A DNA stretch of 44,376 nucleotides. Origin: a virus. The stretch is from positions 1-44,376 of the IMG/VR virus record IMGVR_UViG_3300035099_000469, one strand, 5' to 3'. Positions 14,163-22,514 of this stretch are shown here, one piece after another (position 1 is the stretch's first letter; every line of letters begins with the position of its first letter). The notes beneath the pieces are model-generated. The model made no database searches and had not been told where the DNA came from. It worked only from the letters and a program-made list of their open reading frames with translations. The position numbers were made by a program, and so were the translations under genes.

Positions 14163-14705
14163 TCATTTCCCACATCCTTTGCACCCGGTGCGGCCGGCAG
14201 GCGCTTCGCCGGGACGGACCGGCGGAAGCGAGGCAGAGAACATGCTCAGGAGGACGGCAGCCCCAGAATAAGCCGCAGCCGAGAACAGCCACGCCGCCGG
14301 GGCGGTGATGCCGTCCGTGACGCCGTAGATCAGGACGGCCGCCCAGAAGGTCTGGCAGGCCCAGCAGCCGAGCAGGTAGTGCAGCGCCCGCCAGGGCAGG
14401 GACGTACTCGACAAGCGCCGGAGCTCGGCGCGCCGGGCGTCGAGCTCGGGCTCGGTGAGCGGAACGGCGGCGGCGTGTTGCGAGCTGCGGGCGACATCCT
14501 CGTCCCACTTCACGCGGTTCGCGACCTCCCAGTTCAGCCGGTTTAGCCGCTGGCGGCGCGGGTTGTCTCGCAAGGCGAACCGGTATTGCAGTTCCGCCGC
14601 GGGAAACGACCCGAAGATCGCCTTCGCCAGTGCGCAGACCGCCAAGGTCCAGACGAAGAAAGACGCCACGTGCGCCCAGTCGGTGATCTCGAAGATACTC
14701 GTCAT
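14163..14705 (-). CDS. Membrane protein with CxxC end (180 aa)
   Basis: It starts MTSIFEITDWAHVASFF and has about four hydrophobic helices: about 10-30 (FFVWTLAVCALAKAIFG), 108-128 (YLLGCWACQTFWAAVLI) and 133-160 (two adjacent). A cytoplasmic charged helix lies between the first and second. It contains CWAC and ends CKGCGK. In planctomycete prophages a membrane gene after the tail genes is often a holin or spanin-like protein, but nothing here proves that. It lies downstream of the tail region on the same strand. The stop abuts the stop of the opposing DUF4357 fragment at 14162. Confidence 0.65.
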   Translation of the reverse strand: MTSIFEITDWAHVASFFVWTLAVCALAKAIFGSFPAAELQYRFALRDNPRRQRLNRLNWEVANRVKWDEDVARSSQHAAAVPLTEPELDARRAELRRLSSTSLPWRALHYLLGCWACQTFWAAVLIYGVTDGITAPAAWLFSAAAYSGAAVLLSMFSASLPPVRPGEAPAGRTGCKGCGK

Positions 14706-14773
14706 GTTCAGGCCTCCATGCCTCCAGATTTCGTTTCAGCGGCGAGCGTCGTGCCCGCCAGCGTATTCACATG

Positions 14774-15100
14774 TCATGCCTTCCGCGACGCGCACTGCTC
14801 CATCCGTTCCCGCATCAAATGCCGCACGATCCGCGCTTCGGCCGGCGCGTTGCTCGGGTCCACGGTCAGGTCGCCGTTCTTCGGCAGCTTCCAGCCGGCG
14901 TCGAGCTTGGCGAACAAATCGGCAATAGCCGGGTCGCGCTCGATCAGCCATCGCCGAAGCTCGGCTTCTGCCGTGCCGTTCAGTCGCTCCACCGCGCGGG
15001 CCAGGACGTAGTCGCAGGCCAACAGGCCGAGCTCATCGTCCGGGCAGTACGCCGTCAGATGCACCCGCTTGGGACCGACGTTGATCGACACGACCGGCAC
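14774..15100 (-). CDS. Unrecognised 108-aa protein
   Basis: The GTG at 15100 is preferred: GGGAG lies 8-12 bases upstream and it leaves no overlap with the preceding stop at 15105. An earlier in-frame ATG at 15133 would overlap the Toprim gene. The protein begins VPVVSINVGPKRVHLTAY and has an alpha-rich remainder with ERLNGTAEAELRRWLIERDP. There are no membrane segments. It follows the Toprim chimera and may be part of the same transcript. The function is unknown. Confidence 0.55.
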   Translation of the reverse strand: MPVVSINVGPKRVHLTAYCPDDELGLLACDYVLARAVERLNGTAEAELRRWLIERDPAIADLFAKLDAGWKLPKNGDLTVDPSNAPAEARIVRHLMRERMEQCASRKA

Positions 15101-16024
15101 TGCCTCACGCTCCCTTCGCACCGCCGACCACAAGCCGGCGCTCCCACATCCAGTGAATCTCCGCTGCCCATGACGCCGACGCGAACGCCACGAGCCGTTG
15201 AAGCTCCTCGAAGCGCGTGGCGCCGGGATCGCGGTACTCGAACCCGATGTTGATCGCCCCGACGTTCAGTACGCCGGCGAGCTTCGCAACCTCACGGGCC
15301 AGCCGGCGGCAGCGGCCCCAGACGTTCGCGTCCAGCATCATGTAGACCATGCGGTAGAACGGCACAGCGGCTACGACCAGCGCGAGTTGCGTCTCCGTGG
15401 GCAGCGAGCCGAAGAACGCGGTCGCGACCGAGTCGCTCTCCGGCTCCATCGCCGCCGTGACCATCAGCGCGTCGAACGGCCCCTCAACCACGAACAGCGT
15501 GTTCCCGCCGTGCTGCACGCGGTCAGCTTCGTAGATCGTGGTCTTGTGCCCGCCTTCGACCGGGTAGCTGAGCCAGCGCTTCCGCTGCCGGGCATCGATG
15601 GCCCGCGCCGTGTAGCCGAGCTCCCGGCCGCCCTCGCGCACCGGGAACACCACGCGCCGCTCCTGCTCGTCGAAGCGCAGATCGAACAGCGCGGTGAGCT
15701 CGTCCAGACGCCGCGCGGGAACACCGCGGCCGACCTCGTTCGTGGCCAGCGGCTCCAAGAGCACGGCGAAGCGGCCGTCGTGCTCCGTGCCCGGTGTCAC
15801 ACCCTTCAACGCGACGCGCTCCTTGAACGCGTCGGCGTTGTCGCTGGGCTTCACGATCGTGCCGGCGACGCCGAGCACGTCGAAGCGCTCGCGATCGGCG
15901 CCGCTCTCGTTGCGGATCAGGACGATGCCCGTCTGCCGAAGCTCGCGGTAGCGGTCCTGCTCGGTGCGGCGCTGTCGCTCCTGGAAGTTTCGCGTCGCGT
16001 CGATGAACGCGTTGAACGTCGGCG

Positions 16025-16032
16025 CGGGAATA
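16025..16032. repeat. 8-bp target-site duplication, left copy
   Basis: CGGGAATA immediately left of the IS end. The identical octamer follows the right end at 17531-17538. Confidence 0.9.
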
Positions 16033-17530
16033 GGGTGTGACTAATTCTGTTGGACCTCCAGTTTCCAGTAGTCATCCCAGGCGTTCGAGTCCTGAAGGGT
16101 GCTGAGATTGAGGATTGCGTCGGCACCGGCGGGGTCCCAGCGCATGCCTGGACCCTTCAGGCGGCGCGACATGCTCTTGCACAAGGACTCCGTCGGCCCG
16201 CTGCCGAGGTCCCAACCCCGCGCCCGGCTTTCGGCATAACGGATCATGCTCGTCCGCTCGCCCACGTAGTTTCGCAGCCGGGAGAGAGCCACGCGTTGGG
16301 CCGGACTCCGCAACGCCGTCCGTTGCCGCGTGATCTCGCCCAGCACGGCGTCCACGTCGTGTTCCAACGCCAGGTGAACCACTCGGTGTCGCCAGGCGGC
16401 GGATTCCGCGGTGCGCTCACCGAAGCACGCCCGGGCCGCTTCCGCCACGTGTTCGCTGAAGTGATAGAAATCCAGGGCGATGTGATCGCAGGCCGCCCAG
16501 CGTTTCAACTGCCCACGGATCCACGGCGCGCCATCCACAATCGCCACCACCTCATCCACCATTTTCAGTTCCAACTGCCGGGCCGCGCGCCGCAGCCCAC
16601 GCCCCACCGCCTCCGGACCGCCCCCCGTGGCCAGCACGTGGCAGTGCCGCTTGGGCTGGTCGTAAAACGCGGTCAGCTTGAACTCCTTGTACCGCTCGCG
16701 GTGGCCCCGTCGCAGACGGCGCGGCCGGGTCCGCCGCACCCGCCGGCGAACTCGCGCCGCACGCCGCTTCTGCTTCTCCGCCTCGGTCACCATCGGAGCC
16801 AGAAAGCCGTCCACACCCACGTGGACCCGGGTCCGCCCCCCGGCCGTGCCACAGTCTGCGCCCCGCCAAGTCGGAGCCAAAACCCCGGCTTGGCGCAGCC
16901 GCGCCACGCGCTGCCCCTCGCCCTCCACGATCTGCCGCAAATGCTCCGGACTGACTGAAATCCCCGCCAGACGCTTCAAATCCTCCGCCGCGCGGCGAAA
17001 GCCATGCGGATGGCAACTGACCCGGCAGCAACGCTCCCGCGCCCCGACACTGATCCGAGCGCCTTGTCCGTTCAGCCCTTCATCGGCCGGCACGTCCAGC
17101 CCGGCGTCGGGGCGGCGCCACACCCGGCGTCGCACCGCCACATGACCCACCGCCGTCAGGTGCGTCACCGTTCGCAGCCCCTTGTTCGTCCAACCGGCGC
17201 CCCGCGGAGGGGGAAAAAGACCTCTGCTCCGCCTCCACCTGCATCTGTAGCAGCTTCTCCAAGGCCTTTTGCCGAAAAACGTCGCCCGCGTCCCGCACCA
17301 CTTCCTCGGTGTCTTCGATCCAATGCCCCTTGCGTGCGGCCCGCATGGCCGCCCAACTCTGCCGCAGGAACGCGTTGTACTCCCCGCGCATCTCTTCCGC
17401 CCAAGCCTCGAACTCTCGCTCGCTCAATTCCGCGCTCATGTTCGGCCTCCATGCCAAAACCAACCCACTCGAAACCGCAACCCATTCTGTTGGCTTATCT
17501 TACCCGCTGCCACAAAATGTGGTCACACCC
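16033..17530 (-). mobile_element. ISKra4-like insertion sequence, 1498 bp
   Basis: Both ends read GGGTGTGAC going inwards (16033-16041 and the reverse complement at 17522-17530), followed by loosely similar ATTYTGTKG stretches. The flanks are a perfect 8-bp direct repeat, CGGGAATA, and deleting the element with one copy restores the interrupted phage gene. The transposase fills nearly the whole length. Family call from the transposase (see its entry) and the 8-bp duplication. The preserved target duplication suggests a fairly recent insertion. Confidence 0.88.
16041..17439 (-). pseudogene. ISKra4-like transposase, split by +1 shift
   Basis: The N-terminal part starts at the ATG at 17439 (GGAGG upstream): MSAELSEREFEAWAEEM to EKLLQMQVEAEQRS. 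At a T5C5 tract (17209-17218 on the opposite strand) the frame must move by +1 to continue as FPPPRGAGWTNKGLRTVTHL, then AVGHVAVRRRVW and the catalytic region: VHVGVDGF, VDEVVAIVDGAPWIRGQLK, IALDFYHFSEH and GSGPTESLCKSMSRR, ending at the TAG at 16041. These give the three acidic positions expected of a DDE transposase (D of GVDG, D of VDGAP, E of PTES). The shift may be programmed or a single-base indel; without it the protein is split. Confidence 0.75.
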
Positions 17531-17538
17531 CGGGAATA
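17531..17538. repeat. 8-bp target-site duplication, right copy
   Basis: CGGGAATA immediately right of the IS end, identical to 16025-16032. Confidence 0.9.
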
Positions 17539-17689
17539 ACCAGCGGGTCGCCACGCTTGACTTTCCGCATCAGCCCGGGCATCATGGAACCTTGGACACT
17601 CGACGGTTGAAGCGCTGGAAACGAGGCGGTAACATGGGTTTACTGCTGTGCGGAGCGATTTTGGTCGGCTGGAAGGCAGGAGACTGCCG

Positions 17690-18688
17690 ATGAAGTTCGA
17701 AGTCATCGGAGCCGATCGGGAAACCGGCGAGGATGCCAAAATCATCGTCGATGCCCGAGACGAGGTCGATGCTGAAGCGATCGCGGGACGCCGAAACATC
17801 ATGGTTAGCCACGTCGCTCTGGTTCCCTTGGCGCGGCTGACTCAGGTCACTCGGCAGGTACCCCCACCGCCGCTTGAGCCCGGGCATGTTGCGGGCGTGC
17901 CTTCGATAAACGTGCATCTTCCGCGCCGCAGCTCCAGCCTCGGTATCGTCTCGCTCGTGCTTGGCATCGTGGCGTTTCTGTTCTGCTGGATTCCGCTTGT
18001 CGGTATCTTGAGCATTCCGCTCAGCGCACTGGGCCTGTTGCTCGGCGCGATTGGCCTGTTGGTTGCCGTGCACCGGCGCGGCTCCGGCATTGGCTATCCG
18101 ATCGGTGGCGCCGCCGTGTGCGGTCTGGCGCTCGCCATCGGGATTGCACAAGCGACCGTTATCGCTGCTCCGTTGTTCGTAGCCAGCGAACTCGCAGAAC
18201 GGGCGAAGGCGATCAGCGACCCCGCCGCGTGGGTGTCGGCCAACCAACCGCTGAAGATCGGAGATGTGCAAGTTCGGGTCGTTTCTGCAACGGTGGGAAA
18301 GATTCGAATGAAGGGTTCGCTCGCTGACGGTTACGAATCCGCCGACAGCTACCTGAAGCTCGTCATAGAAGTAAGTAACAGTAGTCAGGATCGCAAACTC
18401 GATTTCGCAAGTTGGATGGGAAGCGACTTTTCGATCTCGCGCGACTATGCGTCTGTTCGAGACAATCACAACAACCTCTACAAGAGAATCGACTTCGGGT
18501 TCACTACCCGGGCCGAGGGACAGATCGATCGCGAGTCGCTGTATCCCGGGAAGTCTGTTCGCGACGTTCTCGTATTTGAGCCGCCGATTCGAAACGTCGA
18601 GTACTTGCGCCTGGAACTGCCGGCGAAGAACTTTGGCGAGGACGGAATGATCCGATTCCAGATTCCCGCCGAGATGATCAAGCAATAG
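17690..18688 (+). CDS. Planctomycete-type membrane protein (332 aa), likely cargo gene
   Basis: The ATG at 17690 with GGCAGGAGA upstream is preferred over 17648. Residues 1-50 (MKFEVIGADRETGEDAKIIV, DAEAIAGRR) are a small domain I associate with planctomycete proteins. Residues about 80-165 hold three hydrophobic helices with a DUF4190-like look (LGIVSLVLGIVAFLFCWIP, ILSIPLSALGLLLGAIGLL, GGAAVCGLALAIGIA). The last 150 residues form a beta-rich domain resembling DUF4352 (IGDVQVRVVSATVG, LKLVIEVSNSSQDRKL). It probably spans the inner membrane with the C-terminus outside. It is the only plus-strand gene within the phage block and has host-like style, so it reads as a moron or a captured host gene. 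Confidence 0.75.
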   Translation: MKFEVIGADRETGEDAKIIVDARDEVDAEAIAGRRNIMVSHVALVPLARLTQVTRQVPPPPLEPGHVAGVPSINVHLPRRSSSLGIVSLVLGIVAFLFCWIPLVGILSIPLSALGLLLGAIGLLVAVHRRGSGIGYPIGGAAVCGLALAIGIAQATVIAAPLFVASELAERAKAISDPAAWVSANQPLKIGDVQVRVVSATVGKIRMKGSLADGYESADSYLKLVIEVSNSSQDRKLDFASWMGSDFSISRDYASVRDNHNNLYKRIDFGFTTRAEGQIDRESLYPGKSVRDVLVFEPPIRNVEYLRLELPAKNFGEDGMIRFQIPAEMIKQ

Positions 18689-18760
18689 GACTCGCACGTT
18701 GCGGATTGCGACCGCACGTTGCGTGTCAACCAACATGGCTCGCGCGATCCCGCGCATCGC

Positions 18761-19567
18761 TCAGATCCCCAGCAAGCCGAGGTCGCCGTACGGGTAGACC
18801 TGCTCGATGTAGACCGCGACCGGCTTCTTCACGAGCGCCTTGGCGACCGCGTCCTCGGCGTCTGCATATCGCACCCACAGGTACTCCCAGCCCTTCTTGT
18901 TGATGCCGGTGATGTCGCCGATCGTGAGGTTGGTGACGTTCGGGCTGGCCGCGAAGCGGTAGGTGATTTCCCAGTCGCCGCTGGCGCGCTTGGAGCCGGC
19001 CGCGCCCAGGAACAGGCACTCGCCGGCGGCGAAGCCCTTGAAGCCCGCGCTGTTGACCTTCCCCGTCAGACCGAAGAGCGTCGCCTTGTACGCCGGCGTG
19101 ACCACCGTGTCGGCCAGATAGTGCGTCTCCGAGAAGTGATAGACGGGGACGGTGATATCCACGCCTTCGACGCTGTCGGCCGTGACGCCGATCGCGCCCT
19201 TGAAGTCGGGCGCGGTCTTCCCGGGCGGTGCATAACGGGCCACCGTCGCCAGGCTGTGCGTGACATGCTGCGTGCCGCCGCCGGTGTCGAACGTGAAGGT
19301 GGATTCCTGCGTCTGCGGCACGGGCCCGTAGCGGACGATGCCTTCCCAGAGCAGGTCGCCGATGGGCTGCACGGTGACCGTGTCGCGCGGCAGGAACAGC
19401 AGCCCACCGCCCCACGGGTCGTACATCGCCGGACTGCCGGCGAGCAGGGCTGTGCGGGCCTCGACGTCTTCGTTCGTGCCGCGAATGACGTAGCGCAGCT
19501 CGACCGACGGGTTCTGCCCGGTCGTGACCTGTCGGCTCTCGAACTTCTCAACGACCTCGACGGGCAC
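18761..19567 (-). CDS. Phage virion-associated protein (268 aa), after tape measure
   Basis: Begins MPVEVVEKFESRQVTTGQNP and is rich in beta segments (LRYVIRGTNEDVEARTAL, ITVPVYHFSETHYL, ITYRFAASPNVTN, LTIGDITGINKKGWEYLWV). The end (AVYIEQVYPYGDLGLLGI) is a tyrosine/glycine-rich strand. It follows the tape measure by 9 bases in the same direction, where distal tail or baseplate proteins are encoded in siphoviruses. No enzymatic motif. Of a type I associate with planctomycete prophages, but not tied to a named family. Confidence 0.7.
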   Translation of the reverse strand: MPVEVVEKFESRQVTTGQNPSVELRYVIRGTNEDVEARTALLAGSPAMYDPWGGGLLFLPRDTVTVQPIGDLLWEGIVRYGPVPQTQESTFTFDTGGGTQHVTHSLATVARYAPPGKTAPDFKGAIGVTADSVEGVDITVPVYHFSETHYLADTVVTPAYKATLFGLTGKVNSAGFKGFAAGECLFLGAAGSKRASGDWEITYRFAASPNVTNLTIGDITGINKKGWEYLWVRYADAEDAVAKALVKKPVAVYIEQVYPYGDLGLLGI

Positions 19568-19576
19568 TGACGACTC

Positions 19577-21568
19577 CTACGCAAAGCTGAGGCGCCCGAC
19601 TGCCGCGGCGTCGGCCAGGCGCTTCGTGTGCCGCGCGATCTGTTCCGTGTTCCGCGCCGTCCGTTCGACCGCGTCGCCCGCACCGAGTCCCGCGGCGGCG
19701 AGCGGGTTGAACGTGCCGGTGACGGTGATCTTGCGGGCCAGGAAGTCGCCCAGGCCCGCGAGCTGGTCCTCCAGGCCGGCCAGCGGATCGGTCGGCCGGC
19801 GGCGCGGCGGGCCAGCCGCTTCGACTTCCTCGCGCTTCTGCCGGGCCTCGGCGATCGCGTCGTTGAGTTCGCCGCGGGCCTTGCGGAGCGCCTCTTGCGT
19901 GCGGGCGACTTCGGCCGCGGCCCGCTCGTTGGTCTCCTGCTCGGCTTCGCTCCACTTGCGGCCGATCTCGGCGACGGCGGCTTCATGTTCGGCCTGCGAG
20001 TCGGCGCGGCGGGTCTTGCGCTTCTGTTCGGCGCCCGCGAGCGCCGCGGTGCGCTGGTCCTCGATCTTCCGGGCCACGTCCGCGAACTCCTCGTCGGCCA
20101 TGCGTTTGGCCTCTTCGAGGTTGAAGCTGTCGTCGAACAGGTGCTGGAGTTCGAGGAAGCGCTTGGTGAGCCAGTTCTGAGCCAGACCCCAGGCGGCTTG
20201 CAGGTCGCTGGTGAAGTTCGTCCACGTCTTCGACAGGAACGCGGTCGTCTCGATCCACGCGACCTCCAGCCCGTGCCAGACGGTTTCCGCGGCGAAGAGC
20301 GCCCCGTACCACATGTCGTACGCGGTCTGGACGAAGAACTGCTTGGCCGTCGCCCAGGCCCGGTTGAGGGCGTCGATGCCCTGCTGCCAGGCGAGCTTGA
20401 GCGACAGCCAGAGAATCTGCGCAGCAAGGGCGATATCGCGCGCGGCCAGCGCGTCGGCGATTCCGCCGACCACGGCGAGCACGCCGTCCTTGAGCCAACG
20501 GAAGGTGTCGCCGAGCCAGGCCAGGGCGTCCGCGCCGGCGCCGGTGTAGGCCAGGATCGCCGTCCCCAGACCGGCGACGGCCGCGACCACCAGCCCGATC
20601 GGCGTGACCAGCGCGCCCAGTACCGCGGCGAGCGCACCGAAGACCGCACCGACGCCGCTGACGGCGCTCGCCAGCCAGCCGAACACGGCCCCGAGGCCCG
20701 AGACCAGCGTCCCGGCCGCGACGAGGGCAGCGCCCGCGGCCATGACGCCGGCTGCGACCTTCGCCGCGCTGACGATGATGGCCTGATTCTGCTTGACCCA
20801 CGCCGTGACGGTCACGACGACGCGCGTGATGCGACCCGCCAGGTCGATCACCGCGTCGGCCAGCGCCGCCCCGATCGTCGTGGTCAGCTTCTTCACCACG
20901 CGCCAGAGTATGTTCAGCGTGTCGTGCAGCAGGGCAGCCTTCTTCGCCGCCTGCGTCGAGGTCGTCAGCCCCAGCGCGCGGGCTTCTTCCTGCAACCGCT
21001 CGATGCCCCGCGCCCCGTCTTCCAGCAGCGGCAAGAGCCGGGTGCCCGACTTTCCGAACAGTTCCAGCGCTAGGGCCGCCCGCAGCGTGGGGTCCGCGAC
21101 GTGCGATAGCCGTTCGGCGATGAGCTTGAACTGCTGCTCGGGCGAGAGGTTGGCCAGGTCGGCGATGGACAGCCGCAAGAAACCCAGCGCCTCGCTTGCG
21201 CCGTCGCTGCCGCGCGCAGCCGCGGCAAGGAACTTCTGCATCTTCCGCAGGCCCGTTTCGAGGGTTTCGAGGTCGGCCCCGGATTGCTCGGCGGCGAACC
21301 CGAGTTCCGAGAGGGCCTCCACGCTCACGCCGGTCCGCCGCGACATCTTCTCCAACGTATCGCCGGACTCGGAGAACGCCCTCACGGCCCCCAGCAGCGG
21401 CGTCAGTGCCGCAGCGCCGGCCGCGAAGACGCGCGTGCCGAGCGAGCGCAGGCCTTCGCCGAACGCCTTGAGCCGTTGCTCGGCCTTCTGGAGTCCCTTG
21501 GCGATTCTGTCATCCACGCCGAGTTCGACGAACGCCCGCCCGGCGCGGATGCCTTTCGTGTTCGCCAC
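19577..21568 (-). CDS. Tail tape measure protein (663 aa)
   Basis: The N-terminus (ELGVDDRIAKGLQKAEQRLK, then GTRVFAAGAAALTPLLGAVR, SGDTLEKMSRRTGVSVEALS, EQQFKLIAERLSHV) is the TP901-type tape measure start. The central part, about 245-360, is strongly hydrophobic and Ala/Gly/Val-rich, as in tape measures that cross the membrane during DNA entry. The C-terminal 150 residues form a charged coiled coil (KRMADEEFADVARKIEDQR, EAVAEIGRKWSEAEQETNE). The length predicts a short tail if the usual 1.5 angstrom per residue holds. It lies between the gp10-like gene and a distal tail gene, as expected for a siphovirus. Confidence 0.92.
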   Translation of the reverse strand: MANTKGIRAGRAFVELGVDDRIAKGLQKAEQRLKAFGEGLRSLGTRVFAAGAAALTPLLGAVRAFSESGDTLEKMSRRTGVSVEALSELGFAAEQSGADLETLETGLRKMQKFLAAAARGSDGASEALGFLRLSIADLANLSPEQQFKLIAERLSHVADPTLRAALALELFGKSGTRLLPLLEDGARGIERLQEEARALGLTTSTQAAKKAALLHDTLNILWRVVKKLTTTIGAALADAVIDLAGRITRVVVTVTAWVKQNQAIIVSAAKVAAGVMAAGAALVAAGTLVSGLGAVFGWLASAVSGVGAVFGALAAVLGALVTPIGLVVAAVAGLGTAILAYTGAGADALAWLGDTFRWLKDGVLAVVGGIADALAARDIALAAQILWLSLKLAWQQGIDALNRAWATAKQFFVQTAYDMWYGALFAAETVWHGLEVAWIETTAFLSKTWTNFTSDLQAAWGLAQNWLTKRFLELQHLFDDSFNLEEAKRMADEEFADVARKIEDQRTAALAGAEQKRKTRRADSQAEHEAAVAEIGRKWSEAEQETNERAAAEVARTQEALRKARGELNDAIAEARQKREEVEAAGPPRRRPTDPLAGLEDQLAGLGDFLARKITVTGTFNPLAAAGLGAGDAVERTARNTEQIARHTKRLADAAAVGRLSFA

Positions 21569-21571
21569 GGT

Positions 21572-22009
21572 CTACCCTCCGCGCACGCTGCCCGCCCAGC
21601 GCTTCGGGAGGTTCGGGCGCTCCTTCTCCAGGGCGGGCCCCATGTACGGCCTTTCCTGAATCGTCGCCCGCGTCTTCACGACCTTCCCGCGGCGCCGGCG
21701 TTTGACCTCGCTCTTGCCGCCGAATTCCAGGACATTCGGCGCGGTGGAGCGTTTGAATCCGACCGGCCCAACCACCACCGAATCGCTGGCCCGGTCGTAG
21801 CCGAAGTAGATCAGCCGGCGTAGGCTGCCTTCGTGCGAGTGCGGCGGCTTGCCGGGCGGGGCGGAGCCCTTCTTCGAGCGGATGCTGTGCTTCGCGGTCG
21901 TGCGGATGAACGCCCCCGCCTTCGACAGCACGGCGCGCTTGGCCTTGTCGACCGCGCGCAGCACGGCCTGCTTGTCGAAGAACAGGTCCTTGATCCGCAT
22001 CGTGATCAT
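21572..22009 (-). CDS. HK97 gp10-like head-tail/neck protein (145 aa)
   Basis: The ATG at 22009 forms an ATGA overlap with the stop of the previous gene and gives MITMRIKDLFFDKQAVLRAV. Typical features are KAKRAVLSKAGAFIRTTAKHSI, a Pro/Gly-rich loop (GSAPPGKPPHSH), VVVGPVGF, LEFGG and RPYMGPALEKE near the end, which match HK97 gp10/minor tail completion proteins. These sit at the head-tail interface. The longer reading upstream to 22330 would run through the lipoprotein gene and is rejected. Confidence 0.85.
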   Translation of the reverse strand: MITMRIKDLFFDKQAVLRAVDKAKRAVLSKAGAFIRTTAKHSIRSKKGSAPPGKPPHSHEGSLRRLIYFGYDRASDSVVVGPVGFKRSTAPNVLEFGGKSEVKRRRRGKVVKTRATIQERPYMGPALEKERPNLPKRWAGSVRGG

Positions 22010-22464
22010 GTCTGGAGCTTCCCGCACGGAGTCGCGCCGTGCCGGCCATTCTGCTTGATTCGCAGCACCTCGCGGCGGTGACTGAGCACGAGCGCGAGCA
22101 GCAGCGTCAGTGATACGACGAGCGTGGCGCCGACGCCGAACTCGCTGCGGTAGCCGGTCGCGTCGCCGCCGATGCCGGTCGCCTGTACTTCGGCGCGAAG
22201 CGTCGTCTCGACGGCGGTTTGGATGCGGCTCGCGAGCTCGGCCTGCACGCCCGCGACGATCTGGCCGCTGAGTTGCTGGACATCCAGCGCGGCGGTGTCG
22301 TCGGCCGGCTGCGACGCCGCGGGTCGCCACGGCGACTCGCCTGTGGCGAGCGGCGGCATCACGACCAGCCGCGGTTGCGACCGGCTCGCGGCGCAGCCGA
22401 CCAACAGGGCAAGCAAAGTGACGAGTAGCGAGTAGCGAATAGCGAATGAAGATGCGCGTCGCAT
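22006..22464 (-). CDS. Predicted lipoprotein with C-terminal membrane helix (152 aa)
   Basis: Start chosen at the ATG at 22464 (CGGAGGACG upstream), giving a signal peptide MRRASSFAIRYSLLVTLLAL ending in a lipobox (LLVGC). The middle is a soluble helix (VQQLSGQIVAGVQAELASR). A second hydrophobic helix (GVGATLVVSLTLLLALVL) is near the C-terminus. The signal peptide is partly encoded by the 7-bp repeat array. Together with the lipoprotein at 22502 it forms a pair that could be a spanin-like lysis pair, although the position before gp10 is odd. That function is a guess. Confidence 0.65.
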   Translation of the reverse strand: MRRASSFAIRYSLLVTLLALLVGCAASRSQPRLVVMPPLATGESPWRPAASQPADDTAALDVQQLSGQIVAGVQAELASRIQTAVETTLRAEVQATGIGGDATGYRSEFGVGATLVVSLTLLLALVLSHRREVLRIKQNGRHGATPCGKLQT

Positions 22465-22514
22465 GATCGTCCTCCGGGTGTAACTCGCTACTCGCAATTC
22501 GCTACTCTGAACTC
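22423..22514. repeat. Inverted arrays of a 7-bp word (GAGTAGC) between two lipoprotein genes
   Basis: Forward units GAGTAGC, GAGTAGC, GAATAGC, GAATGAA start at 22423, 22430, 22437 and 22444. Reverse-complement units GTAACTC, GCTACTC, GCAATTC, GCTACTC, TGAACTC start at 22480, 22487, 22494, 22501 and 22508. The period is exactly 7. The 29-bp spacer holds the ribosome-binding site and ATG of one lipoprotein; the right arm supplies the stop codon of the other. Confidence 0.8.

Larger units (their letters stand above)
15105..17585 (-). pseudogene. Phage structural N-terminus fused to Toprim primase domain, interrupted by IS
   Basis: Removing the insertion element and one target copy restores one frame from the ATG at 17585: MMPGLMRKVKRGDPLVIP, joined to APTFNAFIDATRNFQERQ at the left IS edge, on to the stop at 15105. 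The first about 130 residues (VLIRNESGADRERFDVLG, ADAFKERVALKGV, GRFAVLLEPLA) are of a phage virion protein type I associate with planctomycete prophages. After EVGRGV the sequence turns into a DnaG-like Toprim domain (VVFPVREGGRELGYTARAID, then LFVVEGPFDALMV, then MMLDANVW). Such a pairing is not normal, so this is probably a deletion fusion. As it stands only 15105-16040 follows the transposase stop, in the same frame and with no ATG. It is not expressed normally. Confidence 0.7.

Noticed and set aside
15878-15878. GTG as the real start of the Toprim gene
   Set aside because: The family sequence continues in frame upstream to the IS edge and resumes beyond it to the ATG at 17585, so the GTG is internal.
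16044-17490. ATTCTGTTGG near both ends of the IS as terminal repeats
   Set aside because: They are in direct, not inverted, orientation and lie inside the true ends defined by GGGTGTGAC and the 8-bp duplication.
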